Notes: a model not told the origin generated them from the sequence alone. Counted from the first letter of the stretch, positions 27,672-40,288 are shown. The stretch: DNA of 64,000 nt from Blastococcus sp. TF02A-30 (GCF_003319185.1 NZ_QOHJ01000001.1:682001-746000), one strand, 5' to 3'. Made by a program: numbers and translations.

Positions 27672-28477
27672 CCGAGACCCTCTCCGGTGGCGAGACCGTC
27701 GTCTTCTGGGTGCTGGGGCCGATCGCGCTCGCCGGTGCCCTCGGCATGGTGTTCAGCCGCAACGCCGTCCACTCGGCGCTCTGGCTGGTGAACACCATGC
27801 TGGCGCTGGGTGTCTTCTACGTCGTCCAGTCCGCGCCGTTCCTGGGCGCCGCCCAGATCATCGTCTACACCGGCGCGATCATGATCCTGTTCCTGTTCGT
27901 CCTGATGCTCGTCGGCCGCGACTCCTCCGACTCGGTCGTGGAGACCCTGCGCGGCCAGCGGGTGGCCGCTGCCGTGCTGGGACTCGGTTTCGCCGCGCTG
28001 GTCGGTGCCGGCATCGCCCGGGCGACCCAGGACCTCGTGGTCTCCGGGCTCGGCGATGACGGCGGGAACGCCAACGTGACCGCGATCGCCGAGCTCCTCT
28101 ACACCCGCTACCTGCTGGCCTTCGAAGCCACCGGGGCGCTGCTGATCGTGGCCGCGGTCGGTGCGCTGGTCTACACCCAGATCGAACGGGCTCCCGGCTC
28201 GCGGCGCGGTCAGAAGGAGCTCGCGCGGGCGCGGTTCCTCACCACGGACCGGCCGCAGACGCTGCCCGGGCCGGGGGTCTACGCCCGCGCCAACTCGGTC
28301 GCCGCGCCGGCGCTGCTGCCCGACGGCACCACCACCGAGGAGAGCTTCGCCACCGGTATCGAGCCGCAGGAGGTCGACCAGATGCCCCGTCCCACCGGCA
28401 GGGAGCAGCTCGGCTCGCCCGACGGCGCGCTCGGCACCCTGGACCCGGCACCGTCCGACCGGGGGGACGGCCGGTGA
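27668..28477 (+). CDS. nuoJ: NADH-quinone oxidoreductase subunit J
   Basis: NuoJ is a membrane-arm subunit with five helices. The conserved [22 protein letters not shown] segment (third helix, implicated in coupling) is present, preceded by [21 protein letters not shown]. At 269 residues it carries a C-terminal cytoplasmic tail of about 90 residues beyond the last helix, ending in a Pro/Gly/Asp-rich stretch; the family core is about 170. The start is a GTG that overlaps the nuoI stop. Confidence 0.96.
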   Translation: MTETLSGGETVVFWVLGPIALAGALGMVFSRNAVHSALWLVNTMLALGVFYVVQSAPFLGAAQIIVYTGAIMILFLFVLMLVGRDSSDSVVETLRGQRVAAAVLGLGFAALVGAGIARATQDLVVSGLGDDGGNANVTAIAELLYTRYLLAFEATGALLIVAAVGALVYTQIERAPGSRRGQKELARARFLTTDRPQTLPGPGVYARANSVAAPALLPDGTTTEESFATGIEPQEVDQMPRPTGREQLGSPDGALGTLDPAPSDRGDGR

Positions 28478-28773
28478 CGCTGAACTACTACCTCGTCCTC
28501 GCCGCGCTGCTGTTCACCATCGGCGCCGTCGGGGTCCTGGTCCGGCGCAACGCGATCGTCGTCTTCATGTGCATCGAGCTGATGCTCAACGCGGTGAACC
28601 TGACGCTGATCACCTTCGCCCGGTCCACCGGCACCGTCGACGGCCAGATCATCGCGCTCTTCGTGATGGTCGTCGCCGCGGCCGAGGTCGTGATCGGACT
28701 GGCCATCATCATGTCGATCTACCGGACCCGCCGGTCCGCCTCGGTCGACGACGCCAACCTGCTCAAGTACTGA
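28474..28773 (+). CDS. nuoK: NADH-quinone oxidoreductase subunit K
   Basis: NuoK is a three-helix antiporter-like subunit of the membrane arm. The 99-residue product has the two membrane-embedded glutamates expected for proton transfer, in [13 protein letters not shown] and [11 protein letters not shown]. Length is exactly typical. The GTG start overlaps nuoJ by four bases and 17 bases separate its stop from nuoL. Confidence 0.98.
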   Translation: MTLNYYLVLAALLFTIGAVGVLVRRNAIVVFMCIELMLNAVNLTLITFARSTGTVDGQIIALFVMVVAAAEVVIGLAIIMSIYRTRRSASVDDANLLKY

Positions 28774-28790
28774 CGCCGGAACGGGGACCG

Positions 28791-30695
28791 ATGGAGACCA
28801 TGTCGGCTGAGGGCCTGCTGAGCTGGTCCTGGCTGCTCGTCGCGCTGCCGCTGGCCGGCGCCGCGGTGCTGCTGCTGGGCGGCCGCCGCACCGACCGCTG
28901 GGGCCACCTGCTGGGGACGGCGACCGTCGCGGCGGCGTTCGTGCTCGCGGTGCTGTGCACGGTGCAGCTGGCCGGCCTGGACGAGCGGCGGGCCGACGTC
29001 GACCTGTTCACGTTCATCAGCAGCGGCGACCTCGACGTCCGCGCCGGGCTGCTGCTCGACCCGCTGTCGCTCACGTTCGCGCTGCTGATCACCGGCGTGG
29101 GCTCGCTCATCCACGTCTACTCGATCGGCTACATGGCGCACGACGCCGGCCGGCGGCGCTTCTTCGCCTACCTCAACCTCTTCGTCGCGGCGATGCTGCT
29201 GCTGGTCCTCGGCAACAGCTTCGTGGCCCTCTACGTGGGCTGGGAGGGCGTCGGCCTGGCGTCCTACCTGCTCATCGCGTTCTGGTACACCCGCCCGGCC
29301 GCGGCCACCGCGGCGAAGAAGGCGTTCATCATGAACCGGGTCGGCGACGTCGGCCTGGCCCTGGCCATCTTCGTGATGTTCGCCCAGCTCGGGACGACGT
29401 CCTACGCGGGCGTGTTCGCCGCCGTGGGCACGCTGGCCGGCGGCACGGTCACCGCGCTCGGCCTGCTGCTCCTGCTGGGCGCCTGCGGCAAGTCCGGCCA
29501 GTTCCCGCTGCACGCGTGGCTGCCCGACGCCATGGAGGGCCCGACCCCGGTCTCGGCGCTCATCCACGCCGCGACCATGGTGACCGCGGGGGTCTACCTG
29601 ATCGCCCGCTCCGCGCCGATCTACGACGAGACGCCGACCGCCCGGGCGGTCGTCCTCGCCGTCGGGGCGGTGACGCTGCTGATCGGCGCGATCGCCGGGT
29701 GCGCCTTCGACGACATCAAGAAGGTGCTGGCGTACTCGACGGTCAGCCAGATCGGCTACATGTTCCTGGCCGTCGGGCTCGGCCCCGCCGGGTACGTCGC
29801 CGGGCTGGCCCACCTGCTCGCGCACGGCTTCTTCAAGGCCGGGCTCTTCCTCGGCGCCGGGTCGGTCATGCACGCGATGGACGACTCGGTGGACATGCGC
29901 CGCTTCGGCGGGCTCTGGCGGAGGCTGCCGGTCACCTTCGTGACGTTCGGCCTGGGCTACCTGGCGCTGATCGGGTTCCCGTTCCTGTCGGGCTACTTCA
30001 CCAAGGACGCGATCATCGAGGCCGCGCTGGACCGGGACGACGCCTGGGGGTGGGTGCTCGGCGGCGTCGCCGTCCTCGGCGCCGGGCTGACCGCCTTCTA
30101 CATGACCCGGCTGATGCTGATGACGTTCTTCGGCCGGCCGCGGTGGGAGGACGGCGTCCACCCGCACGAGTCGCCGTCGGTGATGACGGTGCCGATGGTG
30201 GTGCTGGCCGTCGGCTCGGTGGGCGCGGGCTTCCTGCTGGTGCGTGCCTTCCCCCTGGCCGACTGGCTGGAGCCGGTGTTCGGCGAGGAGCACGAGGCGG
30301 AGCACGTCGTCGCGCCGCTCACCGTTGGCCTGGTGGTCACCGGCGTGATGCTGCTCGGCGTGCTGGCCGCCTGGCTGTTCGTCGGCCGCCGCGAGGTGCC
30401 GGTGCTCGCGCCGGTCCGCGTCTCGCCGGTCACCCGGGCCGCCCGCAACGCGCTCTACGCCGACACGGTCAACGAGTCGCTGCTCATGCGTCCCGGGCAG
30501 TGGCTCACCCGCGCGCTGGTGTGGCTGGACAACCGCGGGGTCGACGGCGCCGTCAACGGGCTGGCCGCCACGCTCGGCGGCTCCTCGTCCCGGCTGGGGC
30601 GGGCGCAGACCGGCTTCGTGCGCACCTACGCCCTGGGCATGCTCGGCGGCGCCGTGCTGGTCGCCGGGGCCCTGCTGGCGGTGACGGCGGGATGA
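28791..30695 (+). CDS. nuoL: NADH-quinone oxidoreductase subunit L
   Basis: NuoL is the distal antiporter-like subunit with the long lateral helix. The 634-residue product shows the characteristic [53 protein letters not shown] and [20 protein letters not shown] blocks, with the lysines and histidine of the proton path. The ATG at 28791 has GGGGA five bases upstream; an ATG three codons later is possible. A 28-base gap, the largest within the operon, precedes nuoM. Confidence 0.97.
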   Translation: METMSAEGLLSWSWLLVALPLAGAAVLLLGGRRTDRWGHLLGTATVAAAFVLAVLCTVQLAGLDERRADVDLFTFISSGDLDVRAGLLLDPLSLTFALLITGVGSLIHVYSIGYMAHDAGRRRFFAYLNLFVAAMLLLVLGNSFVALYVGWEGVGLASYLLIAFWYTRPAAATAAKKAFIMNRVGDVGLALAIFVMFAQLGTTSYAGVFAAVGTLAGGTVTALGLLLLLGACGKSGQFPLHAWLPDAMEGPTPVSALIHAATMVTAGVYLIARSAPIYDETPTARAVVLAVGAVTLLIGAIAGCAFDDIKKVLAYSTVSQIGYMFLAVGLGPAGYVAGLAHLLAHGFFKAGLFLGAGSVMHAMDDSVDMRRFGGLWRRLPVTFVTFGLGYLALIGFPFLSGYFTKDAIIEAALDRDDAWGWVLGGVAVLGAGLTAFYMTRLMLMTFFGRPRWEDGVHPHESPSVMTVPMVVLAVGSVGAGFLLVRAFPLADWLEPVFGEEHEAEHVVAPLTVGLVVTGVMLLGVLAAWLFVGRREVPVLAPVRVSPVTRAARNALYADTVNESLLMRPGQWLTRALVWLDNRGVDGAVNGLAATLGGSSSRLGRAQTGFVRTYALGMLGGAVLVAGALLAVTAG

Positions 30696-30723
30696 GCCGG
30701 CTCCTCGGAAAGGGATCCCGACT

Positions 30724-32304
30724 GTGAGCGACTTCCCCTGGCTCGTGGCGATGATCGCCGTCCCGGCGGTGGGCGCGGCGGTGGTGGCCGCGCTGCTCAA
30801 GGGCCGCGAGCTGCTGGCCAAGCAGCTGGCCCTCGCGGTCAGCCTGGTCGTGCTCGCGCTCGCGGTGCTGGCCACCGTCGCCTTCGACCGCGGCGGCGAC
30901 CGCTTCCAGCTGACGACGTCGGTGTCCTGGATCCCCGACTTCGGGGTCGACTTCGCCCTCGGCGTCGACGGCATCGCCCTGGTGATGCTGCTGCTGATCG
31001 GGGTGCTGGTGCCGCTCGTCGTGGGCGCGTCCTGGGAGGACCCCGCTCCCGAGGGCCGGTCGATGCGGGTCTTCTTCGCCTGGCTGCTGCTGCTCGAGGC
31101 GATGATGGTCGGCGTCTTCGCCGCGACCGACGTCTTCCTCTTCTACGTCTTCTTCGAGGCGATGCTCGTCCCGATGTACTTCCTGATCGGCAGCTTCGGC
31201 GGGCCGCGGCGGCAGTACGCGGCGGTGAAGTTCTTCCTCTACAGCCTGGTCGGCGGGCTGGTCATGCTCGCCGCCGTCATCGGGCTCTACGTGGTGAGCA
31301 GCAGCCAGCTGGGCGAGGGCACCTTCGCCTTCGACGCGCTGCGCCAGCTGGAGATCGACCCCGGTGTGCAGAAGCTGCTGTTCCTCGGCTTCTTCGTGGC
31401 CTTCGCGATCAAGGCGCCGCTGGTGCCCTTCCACACCTGGCTGCCCGACTCCGGTGCCGAGGCGCCGATCGGCGGGGCGGTGCTGCTGGTCGGCGTCCTC
31501 GACAAGGTCGGCACCTTCGGCTTCCTGCGGTACTGCCTGCCGCTGTTCCCCGACGCCTCTCGCGACTTCGCGCCCTGGATCCTCGGCCTGGCGGTCGCCG
31601 GCATCCTCTACGCCGCGCTGCTGGCCATGGGGCAGAGCGACATGAAGCGGCTGGTGTCCTACACCTCGATCTCGCACTTCGGCTTCATCGCGCTGGGCAT
31701 CTTCGCGTTCACCACCGAGGCGGGCACCGGCGCGGTGCTCTACATGGTCAACCACGGCCTGGCCACGGGGCTGCTGTTCCTCGTCGTGGGGATGCTCATC
31801 GCCCGGGGCGGGTCGCGGCAGATCGGCGACTACGGCGGGGTCGCCGCGCAGGCGCCGAAGCTGGCCGGCGCGTTCCTGGTGGCGGGGCTCGCGTCGCTGG
31901 CCCTGCCGGGCACCAACAGCTTCGTCAGCGAGTTCCTGGTGCTGATCGGCTCCTACCCGTCGCGCCCGGTCTTCACGGTCGTCGCCACCCTCGGCATCAT
32001 CCTGGCCGCCCTGTACATCCTGCTGATGTACCAGCGGACCATGCACGGCCCGCCGCGCGGCGTGCTGATGGCGGCGCCGGACGAGGCCCCCGGGGCGCTC
32101 GGCGGCGGGTCCACGGCGGTCCTCACCGCACCGGCTCCCGCGCCGTCCCGGCTGCGCGTCGCCGACCTCAGCGGCCGCGAGCTCGTCGTCGTCGCGCCGC
32201 TGGTCGCTCTGATCATCGTGCTCGGCGTCTACCCGCAGCCGCTGCTGGACCTGATCGAGCCCGCCGTCACCGCCACGCTCAGCGACCTGGGAGCGCCCCG
32301 ATGA
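30724..32304 (+). CDS. nuoM: NADH-quinone oxidoreductase subunit M
   Basis: NuoM is the middle antiporter-like subunit, 526 residues with about 14 helices. Diagnostic blocks are FYVFFEAMLVPMYFLIGSFG (the key glutamate), KAPLVPFHTWLPDSGAEAPIGGAVLL, MKRLVSYTSISHFGF and the C-terminal LILMYQRTMHGP-like end (YILLMYQRTMHGP). GTG start with GGAAAGG nine to twelve bases upstream. The stop overlaps the nuoN ATG. Confidence 0.97.
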   Translation: MSDFPWLVAMIAVPAVGAAVVAALLKGRELLAKQLALAVSLVVLALAVLATVAFDRGGDRFQLTTSVSWIPDFGVDFALGVDGIALVMLLLIGVLVPLVVGASWEDPAPEGRSMRVFFAWLLLLEAMMVGVFAATDVFLFYVFFEAMLVPMYFLIGSFGGPRRQYAAVKFFLYSLVGGLVMLAAVIGLYVVSSSQLGEGTFAFDALRQLEIDPGVQKLLFLGFFVAFAIKAPLVPFHTWLPDSGAEAPIGGAVLLVGVLDKVGTFGFLRYCLPLFPDASRDFAPWILGLAVAGILYAALLAMGQSDMKRLVSYTSISHFGFIALGIFAFTTEAGTGAVLYMVNHGLATGLLFLVVGMLIARGGSRQIGDYGGVAAQAPKLAGAFLVAGLASLALPGTNSFVSEFLVLIGSYPSRPVFTVVATLGIILAALYILLMYQRTMHGPPRGVLMAAPDEAPGALGGGSTAVLTAPAPAPSRLRVADLSGRELVVVAPLVALIIVLGVYPQPLLDLIEPAVTATLSDLGAPR

Positions 32305-33839
32305 TCGACGCACCGGACCTCTCCCTGGCAGCGCTGGCCCCGCTGCTGCTCGTGTTCGGCGCGGCCTGCGTCGGCGTGCTGGTGGAGGCCTTCGTCCCGC
32401 GCGACCGGCGGCACGCGGTCCAGGTCGCCGTCGCCCTCGTCGGCACCGTCGGCGGGTTCGCCGGCACCCTGCTGCTGGCCGGCACCCGGGAGGTCACCGC
32501 GGGCGCCGCGCTCGCCGTCGACCCCGCGGGCCTGTTCCTCCAGGCGACGGTGGTGGGGCTCGGCGCCCTGGCGCTGCTGCTGTTCGCCGAGCGCTCGCTG
32601 GACCCGGCGCGGTCGGCGTTCGTGGCGTCGGCGGCCGTCCCGGCGGGGAGCGTCCGCGACCGCGAGCTGGCCACCTCGAGCCGGGTGCAGACCGAGGTCT
32701 ACCCGCTGGCGACCTTCGCCATCGGCGGGATGATGCTCTTCGTCACCGCGAACGACCTGCTGATCATGTTCGTGGCGCTGGAGGTGCTCAGCCTGCCGCT
32801 GTACCTGATCAGCGGGTTCGCCCGGCGCCGGCGGCTGCTGTCGCAGGAGGCCGCGCTCAAGTACTTCCTGCTCGGCGCGTTCGCGTCGGCCTTCTTCCTC
32901 TACGGGCTGGCCCTGGTCTACGGGGCCACCGGCAGCATCCGGCTCAGCGAGATCCGGGAGTCCGCGTCCGCCGAGGGCGGCGGCGTGCTGCTCGTGCTCG
33001 GCCTCGCGCTGCTGGTCGTCGGGCTGCTCTTCAAGGCGAGCGTCGCCCCCTTCCACGCCTGGACGCCGGACGTCTACCAGGGCGCCCCCACCCCGGTCAC
33101 CGCCTTCATGGCGGCCTGCACCAAGGTCGCCGCCTTCGGGGCCATCCTGCGACTGCTCTACGTCGGGTTCGGCACCGAGGAGTGGACCTGGCGCCCGCTG
33201 GTCTACGGCGTGGCCATCGTGTCGATGGTCGTCGGCGCCGTCCTCGGCCTCACCCAGACCGACCTCAAGCGGATGCTCGCCTACTCCTCGATCGCGCACG
33301 CCGGTTTCCTCCTCACCGGCGTGCTCGGCCTGGGCGCGGACGGCGCCGGCTCCGGGCTGGCGGCCACGATGTTCTACCTGCTCACCTACGGGCTGACGAC
33401 GCTCGGCGCCTTCGCCGTCCTCACCCTGGTGCGCGACGGCGACGGCGAGGCCGTGCACCTGTCCCAGTGGGCCGGGCTGGCCGCCCGGTCGCCGCTGACC
33501 GCGGCGGTCATGGGCCTGTTCCTGCTGGCACTGGCCGGCATCCCGCTCACCGCGGGCTTCACCGGCAAGTTTGCGGTGTTCCGGGCAGCCATCGAGCAGG
33601 GCGCCTGGCCGCTGGTCCTGGTGGCGGTGCTGGCCAGCGCCGTCGCCGCGTTCTTCTACCTGCGGGTCATCGTGCTCATGTACTTCTCCCCGCCCGCGGT
33701 GGACGGCCCCACCGTCGGCGTCCCCGGTGTGCCGACGACGCTGGTGCTCGCCGTGACGGCGACGGCGACGCTGGTGCTGGGGATCGTGCCCGGGCCGGTG
33801 CTCGACCTGGCCGAAAGGGCGGCTATCTTCGTCGGTTGA
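32301..33839 (+). CDS. nuoN: NADH-quinone oxidoreductase subunit N
   Basis: NuoN is the proximal antiporter-like subunit, 512 residues. Conserved features include FVALEVLSLPLYLISGFARRR, the lysine-containing ALKYFLLGAFASAFFLYG, KASVAPFHAWTPDVYQGAPTPVTAFMA and the LKRMLAYSSIAHAGF segment. It closes the operon; the next gene starts two bases after its stop, so the polyprenyl synthase could be read from the same mRNA. Confidence 0.97.
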   Translation: MIDAPDLSLAALAPLLLVFGAACVGVLVEAFVPRDRRHAVQVAVALVGTVGGFAGTLLLAGTREVTAGAALAVDPAGLFLQATVVGLGALALLLFAERSLDPARSAFVASAAVPAGSVRDRELATSSRVQTEVYPLATFAIGGMMLFVTANDLLIMFVALEVLSLPLYLISGFARRRRLLSQEAALKYFLLGAFASAFFLYGLALVYGATGSIRLSEIRESASAEGGGVLLVLGLALLVVGLLFKASVAPFHAWTPDVYQGAPTPVTAFMAACTKVAAFGAILRLLYVGFGTEEWTWRPLVYGVAIVSMVVGAVLGLTQTDLKRMLAYSSIAHAGFLLTGVLGLGADGAGSGLAATMFYLLTYGLTTLGAFAVLTLVRDGDGEAVHLSQWAGLAARSPLTAAVMGLFLLALAGIPLTAGFTGKFAVFRAAIEQGAWPLVLVAVLASAVAAFFYLRVIVLMYFSPPAVDGPTVGVPGVPTTLVLAVTATATLVLGIVPGPVLDLAERAAIFVG

Positions 33840-33840
33840 T

Positions 33841-34908
33841 ATGACCGGAGCCCGTGCCGCAGCCGACGGCACCCCCACCGAGGCCGTCTCCGAGGGCTGG
33901 CACCGGATCTCGACGCCGGCCTCGACCGTCGGTCCCTGGCTGCCCGAGGGCGAGCTCGGGCCGGCCCTCGCCGAGGGGCTGGCGCGGGTCGAGGCGGCGC
34001 TCACCGAGGCCGTGGGCAGCGAGCACCCGTTCGTGCGCGAGGCCGCCGGCCACCTCATGGCCGCCGGGGGCAAGCGGCTGCGCCCGATGCTGGCGCTGCT
34101 GGCCGCCCAGCTGGGCGATCCGCACCGGCCCGAGGTCACCACCGCCGCCGTCGTCTGCGAGCTGACCCACCTGGCCACGCTGTACCACGACGACGTCATG
34201 GACGAGGCCGCCGTCCGCCGGGGTGCGCCGAGCGCCAACAGCCGGTGGTCCAACAGCATCGCGATCCTCACCGGCGATCTGCTGTTCGCCCGCGCCTCCG
34301 ACCTCCTGGCCGACCTCGGCCCCGAGGCGGTCCGGCTCCAGGCGCAGACCTTCGAGCGGCTGGTCACCGGGCAGATCCGCGAGACCGTCGGCGCCCAGCC
34401 CGGTGACGACCCCATCGCGCACTACGTCGAGGTGCTGGCCGACAAGACCGGGTCGCTGGTGGCCACCTCCGCCCGTTTCGGCGCCTCCTTCGCCGGCGTC
34501 GACCCGGCCCTGGTCGAGGAGCTCACCGCGTTCGGCGAGGAGTTCGGCGTCGCCTTCCAGCTCGCCGACGACCTGATCGACATCGTCAGCGTCGAGGGGC
34601 AGTCGGGGAAGCTGCCGGGCACCGACCTGCGCGAGGGGATCGCCACGCTGCCGGTGCTGTTCGCGCTGGCCGGCGACGACCCCGCCGAGGCCCGGCTGCG
34701 CGAGCTGGTCGCCGCTCCGCTCACCGACGACGCCGAGCACGCCGAGGCGCTGGAGCTGCTCCGGGCGTCCCGCTCGCTGGCCCGGGCCACCGAGGTCACC
34801 CGCGAGTACGCCGACCGGGCCCGGGCCCGGCTGTCCGCGCTGCCCGAGGGCGACGTGCGCGAGGCGCTGTCGGCCCTGTGCGACTACGTGGTGACCCGCA
34901 CCAGCTGA
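33841..34908 (+). CDS. Long-chain polyprenyl diphosphate synthase (menaquinone tail)
   Basis: The 355-residue product is a trans-isoprenyl diphosphate synthase. It has the GGKRLRPML entry motif, the first aspartate-rich motif HLATLYHDDVMDEA, and the second FQLADDLIDIVS. Small residues before the first motif indicate a long product, as in heptaprenyl to nonaprenyl synthases. It stands where mycobacteria have Rv0562 and before htpX, so it probably makes the tail used by MenA. It begins two bases after nuoN; TATCTT at 33824-33829 could give it its own near-leaderless promoter. Confidence 0.9.
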   Translation: MTGARAAADGTPTEAVSEGWHRISTPASTVGPWLPEGELGPALAEGLARVEAALTEAVGSEHPFVREAAGHLMAAGGKRLRPMLALLAAQLGDPHRPEVTTAAVVCELTHLATLYHDDVMDEAAVRRGAPSANSRWSNSIAILTGDLLFARASDLLADLGPEAVRLQAQTFERLVTGQIRETVGAQPGDDPIAHYVEVLADKTGSLVATSARFGASFAGVDPALVEELTAFGEEFGVAFQLADDLIDIVSVEGQSGKLPGTDLREGIATLPVLFALAGDDPAEARLRELVAAPLTDDAEHAEALELLRASRSLARATEVTREYADRARARLSALPEGDVREALSALCDYVVTRTS

Positions 34909-34918
34909 GAGGACCAGC

Positions 34919-36070
34919 ATGCTGCCCAGCGCCCGCACGTCCGCGCTGGGCGCCTGCACGGTCGCCGTGCTGCTCGCCGGGTGCTCCGCGGACGGCGGGT
35001 CGCGGGTCGGCGAACCCTCCTCCGCGGTCCCACTCCCCACCGGGTCCTCGGTGGCCGGACCGCGCCTGGACGTGGCCGTGGTCGCCGACGGCCTGGACCA
35101 CGTCTGGGACGTGGTCCAGGCACCGGACGGCACCCTGCTGGTCGACGAGCGCGGCGGCGGGTTCACCGCGGTCCTTCCTGACGGCTCCGCGCGCGAGGTG
35201 GCCGCGGACCTGGACGACCTCTTCGCGGACGGCGAGACCGGGCTCATGGGGATGGCGCTGGACCCGGCGTTCGGGGAGAACCGGCGGCTCTACAGCTGCC
35301 AGGGCGACACCGGCGGGAGCATCCAGGTCGTGGCCTGGTCGGTGGCGCCGGACTGGTCCGCGCTGACCAGGGTCGACGACCCCCTGGTGGGCGGCCTGCC
35401 GCTCAACGAGCGCAGCGGGCGGCACGGCGGCTGCCGGCTCGAGTTCGCGCCCGACGGCGCGCTGCTGGTCGGCACCGGCGACACGGCACGCGGGCCGGTC
35501 GCCCAGGACCCGGGCTCGCTCGGCGGCAAGGTGCTCCGCGTCGAGCCGGTCACCGGGGACGTGGCCGTGTGGACCCTCGGGCACCGCAACGTCCAGGGCC
35601 TGGCCGTCCGGCCGGGCAGCGAGCAGGTGTTCGCCGTCGAGCACGGGCCCGACCGCGACGACGAGGTCAACCTGCTCGCCGAGGGCGGCAACTACGGCTG
35701 GGACCCCGACGGCGGCGGCTCCTACGACGAGAGCGTGCCCATGACCGACCCGGCCATCCCCGGCGCCGTCCCGGCCGTGTGGTCGTCGGGGAGCCCGACC
35801 CTGGCCACCAGCGGCGCGACGTTCCTCGACGGCGAGCAGTGGGGGAGCTACGACGGCCTGCTGCTCGTCGCGCTGCTCAAGGCGCAGGGGGTGCTGGCGC
35901 TGCGCCTGGACGACGACGGCGCCGTCGTCGAGCAGTTCCGGCTGCCGGAGCTCGACGGCGCGCACGGGCGGATCCGCACCGTGCAGCAGGGGGTCGACGG
36001 CGCCCTCTACGTCACCACCGACAACGGCGGAGGCCGTGACGCGCTGCTGCGCGTCACGGCCTCCGGATGA
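34919..36070 (+). CDS. PQQ-dependent sugar dehydrogenase-like beta-propeller lipoprotein
   Basis: The 383-residue protein has a signal peptide ending in a lipobox (AVLLAGCS), so it is a surface lipoprotein. The rest resembles the soluble glucose dehydrogenase/aldose sugar dehydrogenase (GSDH) beta-propeller family: DGLDHVWDVVQAPDGTLLVDERGG, TGLMGMALDPAFGENRRLYSC, HRNVQGLAVRPGSEQVFAVEHGPDRDDEVNLLAEGGNYGWD. The HGP and NYGWD motifs are the PQQ-site blocks of that family. Whether it binds PQQ, and its substrate, cannot be told. AGAGGA gives a good ribosome site. It converges on korB with 15 bases between stops. Confidence 0.85.
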   Translation: MLPSARTSALGACTVAVLLAGCSADGGSRVGEPSSAVPLPTGSSVAGPRLDVAVVADGLDHVWDVVQAPDGTLLVDERGGGFTAVLPDGSAREVAADLDDLFADGETGLMGMALDPAFGENRRLYSCQGDTGGSIQVVAWSVAPDWSALTRVDDPLVGGLPLNERSGRHGGCRLEFAPDGALLVGTGDTARGPVAQDPGSLGGKVLRVEPVTGDVAVWTLGHRNVQGLAVRPGSEQVFAVEHGPDRDDEVNLLAEGGNYGWDPDGGGSYDESVPMTDPAIPGAVPAVWSSGSPTLATSGATFLDGEQWGSYDGLLLVALLKAQGVLALRLDDDGAVVEQFRLPELDGAHGRIRTVQQGVDGALYVTTDNGGGRDALLRVTASG

Positions 36071-36085
36071 GCCGCGGGGTCCCCC

Positions 36086-37188
36086 TCAGGCGCTGACCTC
36101 CCAGGTGTCGCCGCCGGCGAGCAGGGCGCCGAGGTCGGCGGGCTGACCGGCGCGCGCGGTGTCCACCTGCTCGGTCATCATCGCGTCGTAGGTCGGCTTC
36201 TGGACGGCGCGGAACACACCCATCGGCGTGTACCGCAGGTCCTGCGATGAGAGCCGGGACAGCGCGAACGCGTACGACGGGTCCTGCCGGGTGGCGTCGT
36301 GGACGACGATGTCGTCGGCCGCCACCTGGTTGGTCTCGGCGATCCGCAGACCGCCGAAGTCGTCGCGGACCACGCACGAGGCGCCGTCCGGGCCGAACAC
36401 CAGCGGCTTGCCGTGCACCAGCGGGATGCTCCACTGGGCGCCCGTGGCCGGGTCCTTGAGCAGGTCGAACGCGCCGTCGTTGAAGATGTTGCAGTTCTGG
36501 TAGATCTCGACCAGCGCGGTCCCCTGGTGCTCGGCGGCCTGCCGCAGCACGTCGGTGAGGCCCTTGCGGTCGGAGTCCATCGCCCGCCCGACGAAGGTGG
36601 CGTCGGCGCCCAGCGCCAGCGACACGGGGTTGAACGGGTGGTCCAGGGAGCCCATCGGCGTGGACTTGGTGACCTTGCCGACCTCGGAGGTGGGCGAGTA
36701 CTGGCCCTTGGTGAGGCCGTAGATCCGGTTGTTGAACAGCAGGATCTTCAGGTTCACGTTGCGGCGCAGCGCGTGGATCAGGTGGTTGCCGCCGATCGAC
36801 AGCGAGTCGCCGTCGCCGGTCACGACCCACACCGACAGGTCGGGGCGCGAGGCGGCCAGGCCGGTCGCGATCGCCGGTGCGCGGCCGTGGATGGAGTGCA
36901 TCCCGTAGGTGTTCATGTAGTACGGGAAGCGCGACGAGCAGCCGATGCCCGAGACGATGACCATGTCCTCGCGGGCGATGCCGAGGCTGGGCAGGAAGCT
37001 CTGGACCGCGTTGAGGATGACGTAGTCACCGCACCCAGGGCACCAGCGCACCTCCTGGTCGGTCTTGAGGTCCTTGGCCTTGAGCTCGGTCCGCTTCTCG
37101 CCGTGGCTCTGGACCGAGGCGGTGACGGCGTCGGCGATGGGGCCGGGTGGGGTGGAGGACCCGGCGGGCATGCCGAGGTCGATCGTGG

Positions 37189-37192
<4 letters not shown>
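36086..37192 (-). CDS. korB: 2-oxoacid:ferredoxin oxidoreductase subunit beta (KorB-like)
   Basis: The 368-residue subunit binds thiamine diphosphate and a [4Fe-4S] cluster. Seen are RWCPGCGDYVILNAV (two cluster ligands), GIGCSSRFPYYM, and the TPP motif TGDGDSLSIGGNHLIHALRRN with LLFNNRIYGLTKGQYSPTS. With the alpha subunit it forms an oxygen-tolerant 2-oxoglutarate or related 2-oxoacid oxidoreductase, as Rv2454c/Rv2455c in mycobacteria. The GTG start overlaps the korA stop by four bases. The electron acceptor ferredoxin is not encoded nearby. Confidence 0.92.
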
Positions 37193-39171
<1,979 letters not shown>

Positions 39172-39347
39172 CAGTGGTGTACCTCCACCGGCCGAGGTTA
39201 CGTGCGTGTGTCCGCGGCCGGGTGTGGATCCGGACACGATGAACGCGGGCTTTCCGGGGAAAACCACCCGCTGGGGCGGCTCATTCCCCCAGGGCGCCCG
39301 CGAGGGGGCCCGGGAACGGCGGCCCCGGCGACGCCGTTGGAGCGGAC

Positions 39348-40220
39348 GTGCAGCGCTGGAACAACGGACTCAAGACCGCGGTGCTCCTCGGTCTCATGGG
39401 CGGCCTCATCCTCGCCGCCGGTGCGCTGATCGGTGGCCGGGGCGGCCTGCTGATCGCCCTGGTCGTCGCGCTCGGCGTCAACGGCTACGCCTACTTCAAC
39501 TCCGACAAGCTGGCGCTGCGCGCCATGCGGGCCTTCCCCGTGACCGAGACGCAGGCGCCGCAGCTCTACGCGATGGTGCGGGAGCTGGCCACCGCCGCCC
39601 GGCAGCCGATGCCGCGGCTCTACGTGAGCCCGACCAACCAGCCCAACGCCTTCGCCACCGGCCGCAACCCGCGCAACGCCGCGGTCTGCGTGACCCAGGG
39701 GATCCTCGACCTGCTGGACCGGCGCGAGCTCCGGGGGGTGCTCGCGCACGAGCTCTCCCACGTCTACAACCGCGACATCCTGATCAGCTCGGTCGCCGGG
39801 GCCATGGCCACCGTGATCACCTACCTGGCGCACATGGCGATGTTCGCCTCGCTGTTCGGCGGACGCTCCGAGGACCGGGGCGGCGGGAACGCGCTCGGCA
39901 GCCTGCTGCTGGTGTTCCTCGGCCCGGTCGCCGCGGGTGTGGTGCAGATGGCGGTCAGCCGCAGCCGGGAGTACCAGGCCGACGCGACCGGCGCGCAGCT
40001 GTCGCAGGACCCGCTGGCCCTGGCGTCGGCGTTGCGCAAGATCGAGCGCGGCGCCTCCGCGCTGCCGCTGCCCCAGGAGGACCGGCTGGTCACCCAGAGC
40101 CACCTGATGATCGCCAACCCGTTCCGCGGCCAGGGCATGGCGTCGCTGTTCGCCAGCCACCCGCCGATGCCGCAGCGGATCGCCCGCCTGGAGCAGATGG
40201 CCCGCGAGCTCGGCCGCTAG
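39348..40220 (+). CDS. htpX: Membrane zinc metalloprotease HtpX
   Basis: HtpX is an M48-family membrane protease that removes damaged membrane proteins. The 290-residue product has two N-terminal helices, the zinc motif [10 protein letters not shown] (HExxH near residue 135), two more helices (residues about 145-200), and the third zinc ligand region [30 protein letters not shown]. The GTG at 39348 with GGAG five bases upstream gives a family-typical start ([20 protein letters not shown]). It sits after the polyprenyl synthase as in mycobacteria (Rv0562-Rv0563), with two loci inserted between. Confidence 0.94.
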   Translation: MQRWNNGLKTAVLLGLMGGLILAAGALIGGRGGLLIALVVALGVNGYAYFNSDKLALRAMRAFPVTETQAPQLYAMVRELATAARQPMPRLYVSPTNQPNAFATGRNPRNAAVCVTQGILDLLDRRELRGVLAHELSHVYNRDILISSVAGAMATVITYLAHMAMFASLFGGRSEDRGGGNALGSLLLVFLGPVAAGVVQMAVSRSREYQADATGAQLSQDPLALASALRKIERGASALPLPQEDRLVTQSHLMIANPFRGQGMASLFASHPPMPQRIARLEQMARELGR

Positions 40221-40288
40221 AAGGACCTCCTCGCCCCCCGCCCCTCGTGCCTCGGGGTGGGGTTCTGCGAGGGGGCCGTTCCATCACC

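Noticed and set aside
39208-39237. GTGTCCG-N16-CGGACAC repeat in the korA/htpX divergent region
   Set aside because: The arms are short and widely spaced with no recognised family; it was not convincing as an operator.
40221-40288. C- and G-rich tracts between htpX and yajQ as a shared terminator
   Set aside because: Only imperfect, alternative pairings are possible; no clear stem could be defined.
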